A stretch of DNA of 64,000 bases from positions 85,905,845-85,969,844 of the forward strand of contig CM019831.1 of NCBI GenBank assembly GCA_009763385.1. Reading direction: 5' to 3'. Shown one piece after another: positions 52,199 through 63,199 of the stretch. How positions within the stretch are numbered: the stretch's first letter is position 1; every line of letters begins with the position of its first letter. Position numbers and translations under genes: made by a program. The DNA comes from Coix lacryma-jobi var. lacryma-jobi. Taxonomy: Eukaryota > Streptophyta > Magnoliopsida > Poales > Poaceae. A model generated the notes under the pieces. That model made no database searches and had not been told where the DNA came from. It saw nothing but the letters and a program-made list of their open reading frames with translations.

Positions 52199-55100
52199 CA
52201 ATTTTTCGCAACGGACGCATCCAATCATCTCTGTTTGACCCAAAACTCATGTTTGGTGTGTTTTTGGCACTTTTATTCCCATCGGAACGGTGCCGCAAAA
52301 CTCGCGTCGGTGGGCCGTTTTTCCCACTGATGCACTGAAAAACTCACAGTTCAATTTTTCACAACAGACGCACCCAATCATCTCAGTTTGACCCAAAACT
52401 CATGTTTGGTGGGTTATTGGCACTTTTATTACAGACGAAACGGTGCCGCAAAAGTCACGCGAGATGGCCGTTTTCCCACTGATGCACCAAAAACCTCGTG
52501 GTTGAACTTTTCACAACCGACGCACCCAATCATCTCCGTTTGACCCAAAACTCATGTTTGGTGGGTTTTTCGCACTTTCATTTCCCCCAGAACGGTGCCG
52601 CAAAACTCACGCGAGAGGGCGATTTTTCCCACTGATGCACCGAAAAACTCATAGTTGAATTTTTCGCAACGGACGCACCCAATCATCTCCGTTTGACCCA
52701 AACTAATGCTTGGTGGGTTTTTGGCACTTTGATTTCCCTCGGAACGGGGCCGCAAAACTCACGCGAGAGGGCCATTTTTCCCACTGATGCACCGAAAAAC
52801 TCATAGTTGAATTCTTCGCAACGGACCCACCCAATCATCTCTGTTTGACCCAAAACTCATGTTTGGTGTGTTTTTGGCACTTTTATTCCCATCGGAACGG
52901 TGCCACAAAACTCGCGTCGGTGGGACGTTTTTCCCACTGATGCACTGAAAAACTCGCAGTTCAAGTTTACGCAACGGACGCACTCAATCATCTCAGTTTG
53001 ACCCAAAACTCATGTTTGGTGGGTTATTGGCACTTTTGTTACCGACGAAACGGTGCCGTAAAACTCACGTGTGTTGGTCGTTTTCCCATTGATGCACCGA
53101 AAAACTCGCGGTTGAAGTTTTCACAACCGACGAACCCAATCATCTGCGTTTGACCCAGAACCCATGTTTGGTGGGTTTTTGGCACTTTCATTTCCCTCGG
53201 AACGGTGCCGCAAAACACACGCGAGAGGGCCATTTTTCCCACTGATGCACCGAAAAACTGATAGTTGAATTTTTCGCAACTGACGCACCCAAACATCTCA
53301 GTTTGACACAAAACTCATGTTTGGTGGGTTTTTGGCTCAATCATTTCTAACGGAACGGTGCCGCAAAACTCGCGCGAGAGGGCCGTTTTTCCACTAATGC
53401 ACCAAAAAACTCATAGTTGAATTTTTCGCAACGGACGCACCCAATCATCTCAGTTTGACCCAAAACTCAAGTTTGGTTGGTTATTGCACTTTTGTTTCCC
53501 ACAAAACGGTGCTACAAAACATACGCGAGATGACCGTTTTTCCCACTGATGCATCGAAAAAATCGCGGTTGGACTTTTCGCAACGGACGCACCCAATCAT
53601 CTCCGTTTGACCCAAAACTCAAGTTTGGTGGGTTTTTGGCCCTTCCATTTCAGATGGAACGGTGCCGCAAAAGTCGCGCGAGAGGGCCATTTTTCCCACT
53701 GATGCACCGAAAATCTCACGGTTGAATTTTTCACAACGGACGCACCCAATCATCTCCGTTTGACCCAAAACAAATGTTTGGTGTGTTTTTGGCACTTTTA
53801 TTTCCATCGGAACGGTGCCGCAAAACTCGGGTTGGTGGGCTATTTTTCCCACTGATGCACAGAAAATCTCGCAGTTGAACTTTTCGCAACCGACGCACCC
53901 AATCATCTCCGTTTGACCCAAAACTCATGTATGGTGGGTTTTTGGCACTTTCATTTCCCTCAGAACGGTGCCACAAAACTCTCGCGAGAGGGCCATTTTT
54001 CCGACTGATGCACCGAAAAACTCGTAGTTGAATTCTTCGCAACGGACGCACCCAATCATCTCTGTTTGACCCAAAACTCATGTTTGGTGTGTTTTTGGCA
54101 CTTTTATTCCCATCGGAACGGTGCCGCAAAACTCGCGTCGGTGGGCCGTTTTTCCCACTGATGCACTGAAAAACTCACAGTTCAATTTTTCACAACAGAC
54201 GCACCCAATCATCTAAGTTTGACCTAAAACTCATGTTTGGTGGGTTATTGGCACTTTTATTACAGACGAAACGGTGCCGCAAAACTCACGCGAGATGGCC
54301 GTTTTCCCACTGATGCACCAAAAACCTCGTGGTTGAACTTTTCACAACCGACGCACCCAATCATCTCCGTTTGACCCAAAACTCATGTTTGGTGGGTTTT
54401 TCGCACTTTCATTTCCCTCAGAACGGTGCCGCAAAACTCACGCGAGAGGGCGATTTTTCCCACTGATGCACCGAAAAACTCATAGTTGAATTTTTCGCAA
54501 CGGACGCACCCAATCATCTCCGTTTGACCCAAACTAATGCTTGGTGGGTTTTTGGCACTTTGATTTCCCTCGGAACGGGGCCGCAAAACTCACGCGAGAG
54601 GGCCATTTTTCCCACTGATGCACCGAAAAACTCATAGTTGAATTCTTCGCAACGGACGCACCCAATCATCTCTGTTTGACCCAAAACTCATGTTTGGTGT
54701 GTTTTTGGCACTTTTATTCCCATCGGAACGGTGCCACAAAACTCGCGTCGGTGGGACGTTTTTCCCACTGATGCACTGAAAAACTCGCAGTTCAAGTTTA
54801 CGCAACGGACGCACCCAATCATCTCAGTTTGACCCAAAACTCATGTTTGGTGGGTTATTGGCACTTTTGTTACCGACGAAACGGTGCCGCAAAACTCACG
54901 TGTGATGGTCGTTTTCCCATTGATGCACCGAAAAACTCGCGGTTGAAGTTTTCACAACCGACGAACCCAATCATCTGCGTTTGACCCAGAACCCATGTTT
55001 GGTGGGTTTTTGGCACTTTCATTTCCCTCGGAACGGTGCCGCAAAACACACGCGAGAGGGCCATTTTTCCCACTGATGCACCGAAAAACTGATAGTTGAA

Positions 55101-58010
55101 TTTTTCGCAACTGACGCACCCAAACATCTCAGTTTGACACAAAACTCATGTTTGGTGGGTTTTTGGCTCAATCATTTCTAACGGAACGGTGCCGCAAAAC
55201 TCGCGCGAGAGGGCCGTTTTTCCACTAATGCACCAAAAAACTCATAGTTGAATTTTTCGCAACGGATGCACCCAATCATCTCAGTTTGACCCAAAACTCA
55301 AGTTTGGTTGGTTATTGCACTTTTGTTTCCCACAAAACGCTGCTACAAAACATACGCGAGATGACCGTTTTTCCCACTGATGCATCGAAAAAATCGCGGT
55401 TGGACTTTTCGCAACGGACGCACCCAATCATCTCTGTTTGACCCAAAACTCAAGTTTGGTGGGTTTTTGGCCCTTCCATTTCAGATGGAACGGTGCCGCA
55501 AAAGTCGCGCGAGAGGGCCATTTTTCCCACTGATGCACCGAAAATCTCACGGTTGAATTTTTCAGAACGGACGCACCCAATCATCTCCGTTTGACCCAAA
55601 ACAAATGTTTGGTGTGTTTTTGACACTTTTATTTCCATCGGAACGGTGCCGCAAAACTCGAATTGGTGGGTCGTTTTTCCACACAGGCACCGAAAAACTG
55701 ACAGTTCAACTTTTTGCAACGGACGCACCCAATCATCTCAGTTTGACCCAAAACTCATGTTTGGTGGGTTATTGGCACTTTTGTTACTGACGAAACGGTG
55801 CCGCAAAACTCACGCGAGATGGCCGTTTTTCCCACTGATACACCAAAAAACTTGCGGTTGAATTTTTCGCAACGGACGCACCCAATCATCTCAGTTTGAC
55901 CGAAAACTCATGTTTGGTGGGTTATTGAAACTTTTATTTTCGACGAAACGGTGCCGCAAAACTCACACGAGATGGCTGTTTATCCCACTTATGAACAAAA
56001 AAACTCAGGATTGAACTTTTCCCAACAGACGCACCCAATCATCTCTGTTTGACCCAAAACTCATGTTTGGTGGGTTTTTGGCACATTCATTTCTGATGGA
56101 ACGGTGCCGCAAAAGTCGCGCGAGAGGGCCGTTTTTCCCACTAATGCACCGAAAATCTCACAGTTGAATTTTTCACAACGGACGCACCCAATCATCTCCG
56201 TTTAACCCAAAACTCATGTTTGGTCTCTTTTTGGCACTTTTATTTCAATCGGAACGGTGCCGCAAAACTCGCATCGGTGGGCCGTTTTTCCCACTGATGC
56301 ACCGGAAAACTGACAGTTCAGTTTTTCGCAACGGACGCACCCAATCATCTCAGTTTGACCCCAAACTCATGTTTGGTGGGTTATTAGCACTTTTGTTACC
56401 GACGAAACGGTGCCGCAAAACTCACGCGAGATGGTCGTTTTCCCACTGATGCACAGAAAAACTCGCGGTTGAACTTTTCGCAACCGACGCACCCAATCAT
56501 CTCCATTTGACCCAAAACTCATGTATGGTGGGTTTTTGGCACTTTCATTTCCCTCAGAACGGTGCCGCAAAACACACGCGAGAGGGCCATTTTTCCCACT
56601 GATGCACCGAAAAATTCGTAGTTGAATTTTTCCCAACGGACGCACCCAATCATCTCTGTTTGACCCAAAACTCATGTTTGGTGTGTTTTTGGCACTTTTA
56701 TTCCCATCGGAACGGTGCCGCAAAACTCGCGTCGGTGGGCCGTTTTTCCCACTGATGCACTGAAAAACTTGCAGTTCAGTTTTTCACAACGGACGCACCC
56801 AATCATCTCAGTTTGACCCAAAACTCATGTTTGGTGGGTTATTGCCACTTTTATTACAGACAAAACGGTGCCGCAAAACTCACGCGAGATGGCCGTTTTC
56901 CCACTGATGCACCTAAAAACTTGTGGTTGAACTTTTCGCAACCGACGCACCCAATCATATCCGTTTGACCCAAAACTCATGTTTGGTGGGTTTTTGGCAC
57001 CTTCATTTCCCTCGAAACCATGCTGCAAAACTCACGTGAGAGGGCCATTTTTCCCACTGATGCACCGAAAAACTCGTACTTCAATTTTTTGCAACGGACG
57101 CACCCAATCATCTCTGTTTGACCCAAAACTCATGTTTGGTGTGTTTTTGGCACTTTTATTCCCATCGGAACGGTGCCGCAAAACTCGCGTCGGTGGGCCG
57201 TTTTTCCCACTGATGCACTGAAAAACTCACAGTTCAATTTTTCACAACGGACGCACCCAATCATCTCAGTTTGACCCAAAACTCATGTTTGGTGGGTTAT
57301 TGGCACTTTTATTACAGACGAAACGGTGCCGCAAAACTCACGCGAGATGGCCGTTTTCCTACTGATGCACCAAAAAACTCGTGGTTGAACTTTTCGCAGC
57401 CGACGCACCCAATCATCTTCGTTTGACCCAAAACTCATGTTTGGTGGGTTTTTGGCACTTTCATTTCCCTCGCAACGGTGCCGCAAAACTCACGCGAGAG
57501 GGCCATTTTTCCCACTGATGCACCACAAAACTCGTAGTTCAATTTTTCGCAACGGACGCACCCAATCATCTCTGTTTGCCCCAAAACTCATGTTTGGTGT
57601 GTTTTTGGCACTTTAATTCCCATCAGAACGGTGCCGCAAAACTCGCGTCGGTGGGGCGTTTTTCCCACTGATGCACTGAAAAACTCGCAGTTCAATTTTT
57701 CACAACGGACGCACCCAATCATCTCAGTTTGACCCAAAACTCTTGTTTGGTGGGTTATTGGCACTTTTATTACAGACGAAACGGTGCCGCAAAACTCACG
57801 CGAGATGGCTGTTTTCCCACTGATGCACCAAAAACCTCGTGGTTGAACTTTTCGCAACCGACGCACCCAATCATCTCCGTTTGACCCAAAACTCATGTTT
57901 GGTGGGTTTTTGGCACTTTCATTTCCCTCGGAACGGTGCCGCAAAACTCACGCGAGTGGGCGATTTTTCCCACTGATGCACCGAAAAACTCATAGTTCAA
58001 TTTTTCGCAA
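52199..58010 (+). repeat. HOR-3 copy 2 (~5.8 kb)
   Basis: This is the tandem partner of 46,400-52,198. It ends near 58,010, where CTGTGTGACCCAAACTCATATTTGG replaces the A monomer that opens copy 1 (read here as two parts: CTGTGTGACCC and ACTCATATTTGG). The strong similarity means a recent duplication, or possibly an assembly duplication that long reads would settle. Confidence 0.9.
53979..53990. other. 12-bp palindrome CTCTCGCGAGAG
   Basis: This is the counterpart of the palindrome at 48,180, displaced by exactly 5,799 bp, in copy 2 of the 5.8-kb unit. Confidence 0.7.
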
Positions 58011-59073
58011 CGGACGCACCCAATCATCTCTGTGTGACCCAAACTCATATTTGGTGGGTTTTTGGCACTTTCATTTCCCTCGGAACGGTGCCGCAAAACT
58101 CACGCGAGAGGGCCATTTTTCCCACTGATGCACCAAAAAACTCACAGTTGAATTTTTCGCAACGGACGCACCCAATCATCTCTGTTTGACCAAAAACCCA
58201 TGTTTGGTGTGTTTTTGGCACTTTTATTCCCATTGGAACGGTGCCGCAAAACTCGCGTTGGTGGGCCATTTTTCCCACTGATGCATTGAAAAACTCACAG
58301 TTCAATTTTTCGCAACGGACGCACCCAATCATCTCAGTTTGACCCAAAACTCATGTTTGGTGTGTTATTGGCACTTTTGTTACAGACGAAACGGTGCCGC
58401 AAAAGTCACGCGAGATGGTCGTTTTCCCACTGATGCAGTGAAAGACTCACGGTTGAACTTTTCGCAACCAACGCACCCAATCAACTCTGTTTCACCCAAA
58501 ACCCATGTTTGGTAGGTTTTTGACACTTTCATTTCCCTCGAAAAGGTGCCGCAAAACCCACGCAAGAGGGCCATTTTTCCCATTGATGCACCGAAAAACT
58601 CGTAGTTGAATTTTTCGCAACTGACACACCCAAACATCTCAGTTTGACACAAAACTCATGTTTGGTGGGTTTTTGGCACTTTCATTTCTGACGGAACGGT
58701 GCCGCAAAACTCGCGCGAGAGGGCCATTTTTTCCACTGATGCACCAAAAATCTCATGGTTGAATTTTTCACAACGGACGCACCCAATCATCTCCGTTTGA
58801 CCCAAAACTCATGTTTGGTGTGTTTTTTGCACTTTCATTTCCCTCAGAACGGTGCCACAAAACTCACGCGAGATGGCCATTTTTGGTACTGATGCACCGA
58901 AAAACTCGCAGTTGATTTTTTCACAACGTACGCACCCAATCATCTCAGTTTGACCCAAAACTCATGTTTGGAGTGTTTTAGGCACTTTCATTTCTGACGG
59001 AACGGTGCCGCAAAACTCGCGCGAGAGGGCCGTTTTCCCACTGATGCACCAAAAAAGTCGCGGTTGAATTTTT
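58011..59073 (+). repeat. Mixed monomers between HOR-3 and HOR-4
   Basis: About seven monomers have no close long-range partner. Peculiar forms include CATTTTTGGTACTGATGC near 58,880, CAGTGAAAGACTCACGG near 58,437 and CTCGAAAAGGTGCC near 58,538. The sequence is satellite throughout. Confidence 0.75.
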
Positions 59074-60598
59074 CGCAACGGACGCACCCAATCATCTAAG
59101 TTTGACCCAAAACTCATGTTTGGTGGGTTGTTGACACTTTTATTTTCGATGAAACGATGCCGCAAAACTCACGCGAGATGGCTGTTTTTCCCACAGATGC
59201 ACCAAAAAACTCAGAGTTGAATTTTTCACAACGGACGCAACCAACCATCTCTGTTTGACCCAAAACTCATGTTTGGTGTGTTTTTGGCACTTTTATTTCA
59301 ATCGGAATGGTGCCGCAAAACTCACATCGGTGGGCCGTTTTTCCCACTGATGCACCGAAAAACTGACAGTTCAGTTTTTCGCAACGGACGCACCCAATCA
59401 TCTCAGTTTGATCCAAAACTCATGTTTGGTGGGTTATTGGCACTTTTGTTACCGACCAAACGGTGCCGCAAAACTCATGCGTAGATGGCCGTTTTCCCAC
59501 TGATGCACAGAAAAACTCGCGGTTGAACTTTTCGCAACCGACACACCCGATCATCTCCGTTTGACCCAAAACTCATGTATGGTGGGTTTTTCGTACTTTC
59601 ATTTCCCTCAGAACGGTGCCACAAAACTCACGCGAGGGGGCCATTTTTCCCACTGATGCACCGAAAAACTCGTAGTTGAATTTTTCGCAACGGACGCAAC
59701 CAATCATCTCTGTTTGACCTAAAACTCATCATTGGCGTGTTTTTGGCACTTTTATTCCCATCGGAATGGTGCCGCAAAACTCGCGTCGGTGGGCCGTTTT
59801 TCCCATGGATGCACTGAAAAACTCGCAGTTCAATTTTTCGCAACGGACGCACCCAATCATCTCAGTTTGACCCAGAACTCATGTTTGGTGGGTTATTGGC
59901 ACTTTTGTTACCGACGAAACGGTGCCGCAAAACTCACGCGAGAGGGCCATTTTCCCACTGATGCAACGAAAAACTCGTAGTTGAATTTTTCGCAACTGAC
60001 GCACCCAAACATCTCAGTTTGACACAAAACTCATGTTTGGTGGGTTTTTGGCACTTTCATTTCTGACGGAACGGTGCCGCAAAACTCGCGCGAGAGGTCC
60101 GTTTTTCCCACTGATGCACCAAAAAATTCACAGTTGAATTTTTCGCAACGGACGCACCCAATCATCTCAGTTTGACCCAAAACTCATGTTTGGTGGGTTA
60201 TTGCACTTTTATTTCCGTCGGAACGGTGCTGCAAAACATACGCGAGATGACCGTTTTTCCCACTAATGCACCGAAAAAATCGCAGTTGGACTTTTCGCAA
60301 TGGACGCACCCAATCATCTTCGTTTGACTCAAAACTCATGTTTGGTGGCTTTTTGGCACTTCCATTTCTGATGGAACGGTGCCGCAAAAGTCGCGCAAGA
60401 GGGCCATTTTTCCCACGGATGCACCGAAAATCTCATAGTTGAATTTTTCACAACGGACGCACCCAATCATCTCCGTTTGACCCAAAACTCATGTTTGGTG
60501 GGTTATTGCACTTTTGTTTCCCACGAAACGGTGTTGCAAAACCTACGCGAGATGACCGTTTTTCCCTCTGATGCACCGAAAAATTCGCGGTTCCACTA
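59074..60598 (+). repeat. HOR-4 copy 1 (1,525 bp, 10 monomers)
   Basis: This matches 60,599-62,025 at an offset of 1,525 bp. Shared unusual states are CATCTAAGTTTGACCC, GGGTTGTTGACAC, GAAACGATGCC, GACGCAACCAACC, ATGCGTAGATGG and ACTCATCATTGGCGTG. The last ~100 bp (60,501-60,598) are a shortened B-like monomer absent from the end of copy 2. Confidence 0.88.
60501..60598 (+). repeat. Degenerate monomer at the HOR-4 copy junction
   Basis: A B-like monomer with TTTCCCACGAAACGGTGTTGC and CCCTCTGATGC ends with GCGGTTCCACTACGCAACGG, where other monomers read GCGGTTGAATTTTTCGCAACGG in two parts (GCGGTTGAA, TTTTTCGCAACGG). The join is two bases short and its CCACTA core is unlike any other monomer, so it may be a breakpoint scar. 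Confidence 0.6.
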
Positions 60599-62025
60599 CG
60601 CAACGGACGCACCCAATCATCTAAGTTTGACCCAAAACTCATGTTTGGTGGGTTGTTGACACTTTTATTTTCGATGAAACGATGCCGCAAAACTCACGCG
60701 AGATGGCTGTTTTTCCCACAGATGCACCAAAAAACTCAGAGTTGAATTTTTCACAACGGACGCAACCAACCATCTCTGTTTGACCCAAAACTCATGTTTG
60801 GTGTGTTTTTGGCACTTTTATTTCAATCGGAATGGTGCCGCAAAACTCGCATCGGTGGGCCGTTTTTCCCACTGATGCACCGAAAAACTGACAGTTCAGT
60901 TTTTCGCAACGGACGCACCCAATCATCTCAGTTTGATCCAAAACTCAGGTTTGGTGGGTTATTGGCACTTTTGTTACCGACCAAACGGTGCCGCAAAACT
61001 CATGCGTAGATGGCCGTTTTCCCACTGATGCACAGAAAAACTCGCGGTTGAACTTTTCGCAACCGACACACCCGATCATCTCCGTTTGACCCAAAACTCA
61101 TGTATGGTGGGTTTTTCGTACTTTCATTTCCCTCAGAACGGTGCCACAAAACTCACGCGAGGGGGCCATTTTTCCCACTGATGCACCGAAAAACTCGTAG
61201 TTGAATTTTTCGCAACGGACGCAACCAATCATCTCTGTTTGACCTAAAACTCATCATTGGCGTGTTTTTGGCACTTTTATTCCCATCGGAATTGTGCCGC
61301 AAAACTCGCGTCGGTGGGCCGTTTTTCCCATGGATGCACTGAAAAACTCGCAGTTCAATTTTTCGCAACGGACGCACCCAATCATCTCAGTTTGACCCAG
61401 AACTCATGTTTGGTGGGTTATTGGCACTTTTGTTACCGACGAAACGGTGCCGCAAAACTCACGCGAGAGGGCCATTTTCCCACTGATGCAACGAAAAACT
61501 CGTAGTTGAATTTTTCGCAACTGACGCACCCAAACATCTCAGTTTGACACAAAACTCATGTTTGGTGGGTTTTTGGCACTTTCATTTCTGACGGAACGGT
61601 GCCGCAAAACTCGCGCGAGAGGTCCGTTTTTCCCACTGATGCACCAAAAAATTCACAGTTGAATTTTTCGCAACGGACGCACCCAATCATCTCAGTTTGA
61701 CCCAAAACTCATGTTTGGTGGGTTATTGCACTTTTATTTCCGTCGGAACGGTGCTGCAAAACATACGCGAGATGACCGTTTTTCCCACTGATGCACCGAA
61801 AAAATCACAGTTGGACTTTTCGCAATGGACGCACCCAATCATCTTCGTTTGACCCAAAACTCATGTTTGGTGGCTTTTTGGCACTTCCATTTCTGATGGA
61901 ACGGTGCCGCAAAAGTCGCGCAAGAGGGCCATTTTTCCCACGGATGCACCGAAAATCTCATAGTTGAATTTTTCACAACGGACGCACCCAATCATCTCCG
62001 TTTGACCCAAAACTCATGTTTGGTG
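60599..62025 (+). repeat. HOR-4 copy 2 (~1,427 bp)
   Basis: This is the partner of copy 1 with few differences: 60,948 G in CTCAGGTTTGG, GGAATTGTGCC near 61,290, ATCACAGTTGG near 61,806. Matching stops after CTCATGTTTGGTG at 62,025, where the sequence continues as block V instead of the short B-like monomer. Confidence 0.87.
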
Positions 62026-63040
62026 TGTTTTTGGCACTTTTATTTCCATCGGAACGGTGCCGCAAAACTCGTATCGGTGGGCCGTTTTTCCCACTAATGC
62101 ACCGAAAAACTGACAGTTCAACTCTTTGCAACGGACGCACCCAATCATCTCAGTTTGACCCAAAACTCATGTTTGGTGGGCTATTGGCACTTTTGTTACC
62201 GACGAAACGGTGCCGCAAAACTCATACGAGAGGGTCGTTTTTCCACTGTTGCACCAAAAAACTCACAGTTGAATTTTTAGCAACGGACGCACACAATCAT
62301 CTCAGTTTGACCGAAAACTCATGTTTGGTGGGTTATTGACACATTTATTTCCGACGAAACGGTGCCACAAAACACACATGAGATGGCCGTTTTTCCCACT
62401 GATGCACAAAAAAACTCACGATTGAACTTTTCGCAACGGACGCACCCAATCAACTCTGTTTGACCCAAAACTCATGTTTGGTGGGTTTTTGGCACATTCA
62501 TTTCTGATGGAACGGTGCCGCAAAAGTCGCGCGAGAGGGCCATTTTTCCCATCGATGCACTGAAAATCTCACGGTTGAATTTTTCACAACGGACGCACCC
62601 AATCATCTCCGTTTGACCCAAAACTCATGTTTGGTCTATTTTTGGCACTTTTATTTCAATCGGAACGGTGCCGCAAAACTTGCATCGGTGGGCCGTTTTT
62701 CCCACTAATGCACCGAAAAACTGACAGTTCAGGTTTTCGCAATGGACGCACCCAATCATCTCAGTTGGACCCAAAACTCATGTTTGGTGGGTTATTTGCA
62801 CTTTTGTCACCGACGAAACGGTGCCGCAAAACTCACGCGAGATGCCCGTTTTCCCACTGATGCACAAAAAAACTCGCGGTTGAACTTTTCGCAACCGACG
62901 CACCCAATCATCTCCGTTTGACCCAAAACTCATGTATGGTGGGTTTTTGGCACTTTCATTTCCATCGCAACCGTGCCGCAAAACTCACGCGAGAGGGCCA
63001 TTTTTCCCAATGATGCACCGAAAAACTCGTGGTTGAATTT
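61640..63040 (+). repeat. Block V, right copy of the ~17-kb super-repeat
   Basis: This is the partner of 44,700-46,100 and overlaps the tail of HOR-4 copy 2, because HOR-4 itself ends with block V sequence. Local differences are few, for example CCCATCGATGCACTG near 62,550 for CCCACCGATGCACCG and CAGTTGGACCC near 62,763 for CAGTTTGACCC. Confidence 0.85.
61863..62015 (+). repeat. Reference D-family monomer (153 bp)
   Basis: A fourth, rarer type is marked by CACTTCCATTTCTGATGGAA, AAAAGTCGCGCAAGAGGG, GAAAATCTCATAG and TTTTTCACAACGG. Relatives occur near 23.6, 26.5, 28.1, 30.0, 31.6, 33.5, 43.6, 44.9, 45.6, 47.9, 49.7, 50.3, 53.7, 55.5, 56.1, 60.4 and 62.5 kb. It usually sits immediately before an A-like monomer with TATTTCAATCGG or TATWTCCATYGG. 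In domain I only its right half is found, joined to a B-like left half. Confidence 0.75.
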
Positions 63041-63193
63041 TTCGCAACGGACACACCCAGTGGTCTCTGTTTGACCCAAAACTCATGTTTGGTATGTTTA
63101 TGGCACTTTTATTCCCATCGGAACAGTGCCGCAAAACTCGCGTCGGTGGGACGTTTTTCCCACTGATGCACTGAAAAACTCGCAAATCAATTT
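63041..63193 (+). repeat. Extra monomer relative to the left block V
   Basis: One A-like monomer (CAGTGGTCTCTG, GGTATGTTTATGGC, CTCGCAAATCAATTTTTC) has no counterpart between 46,100 and 46,107. It accounts for the shift from a 16,940-bp to a 17,093-bp offset. Its edges are approximate within the conserved repeat. Confidence 0.7.
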
Positions 63194-63199
63194 TTCGCA

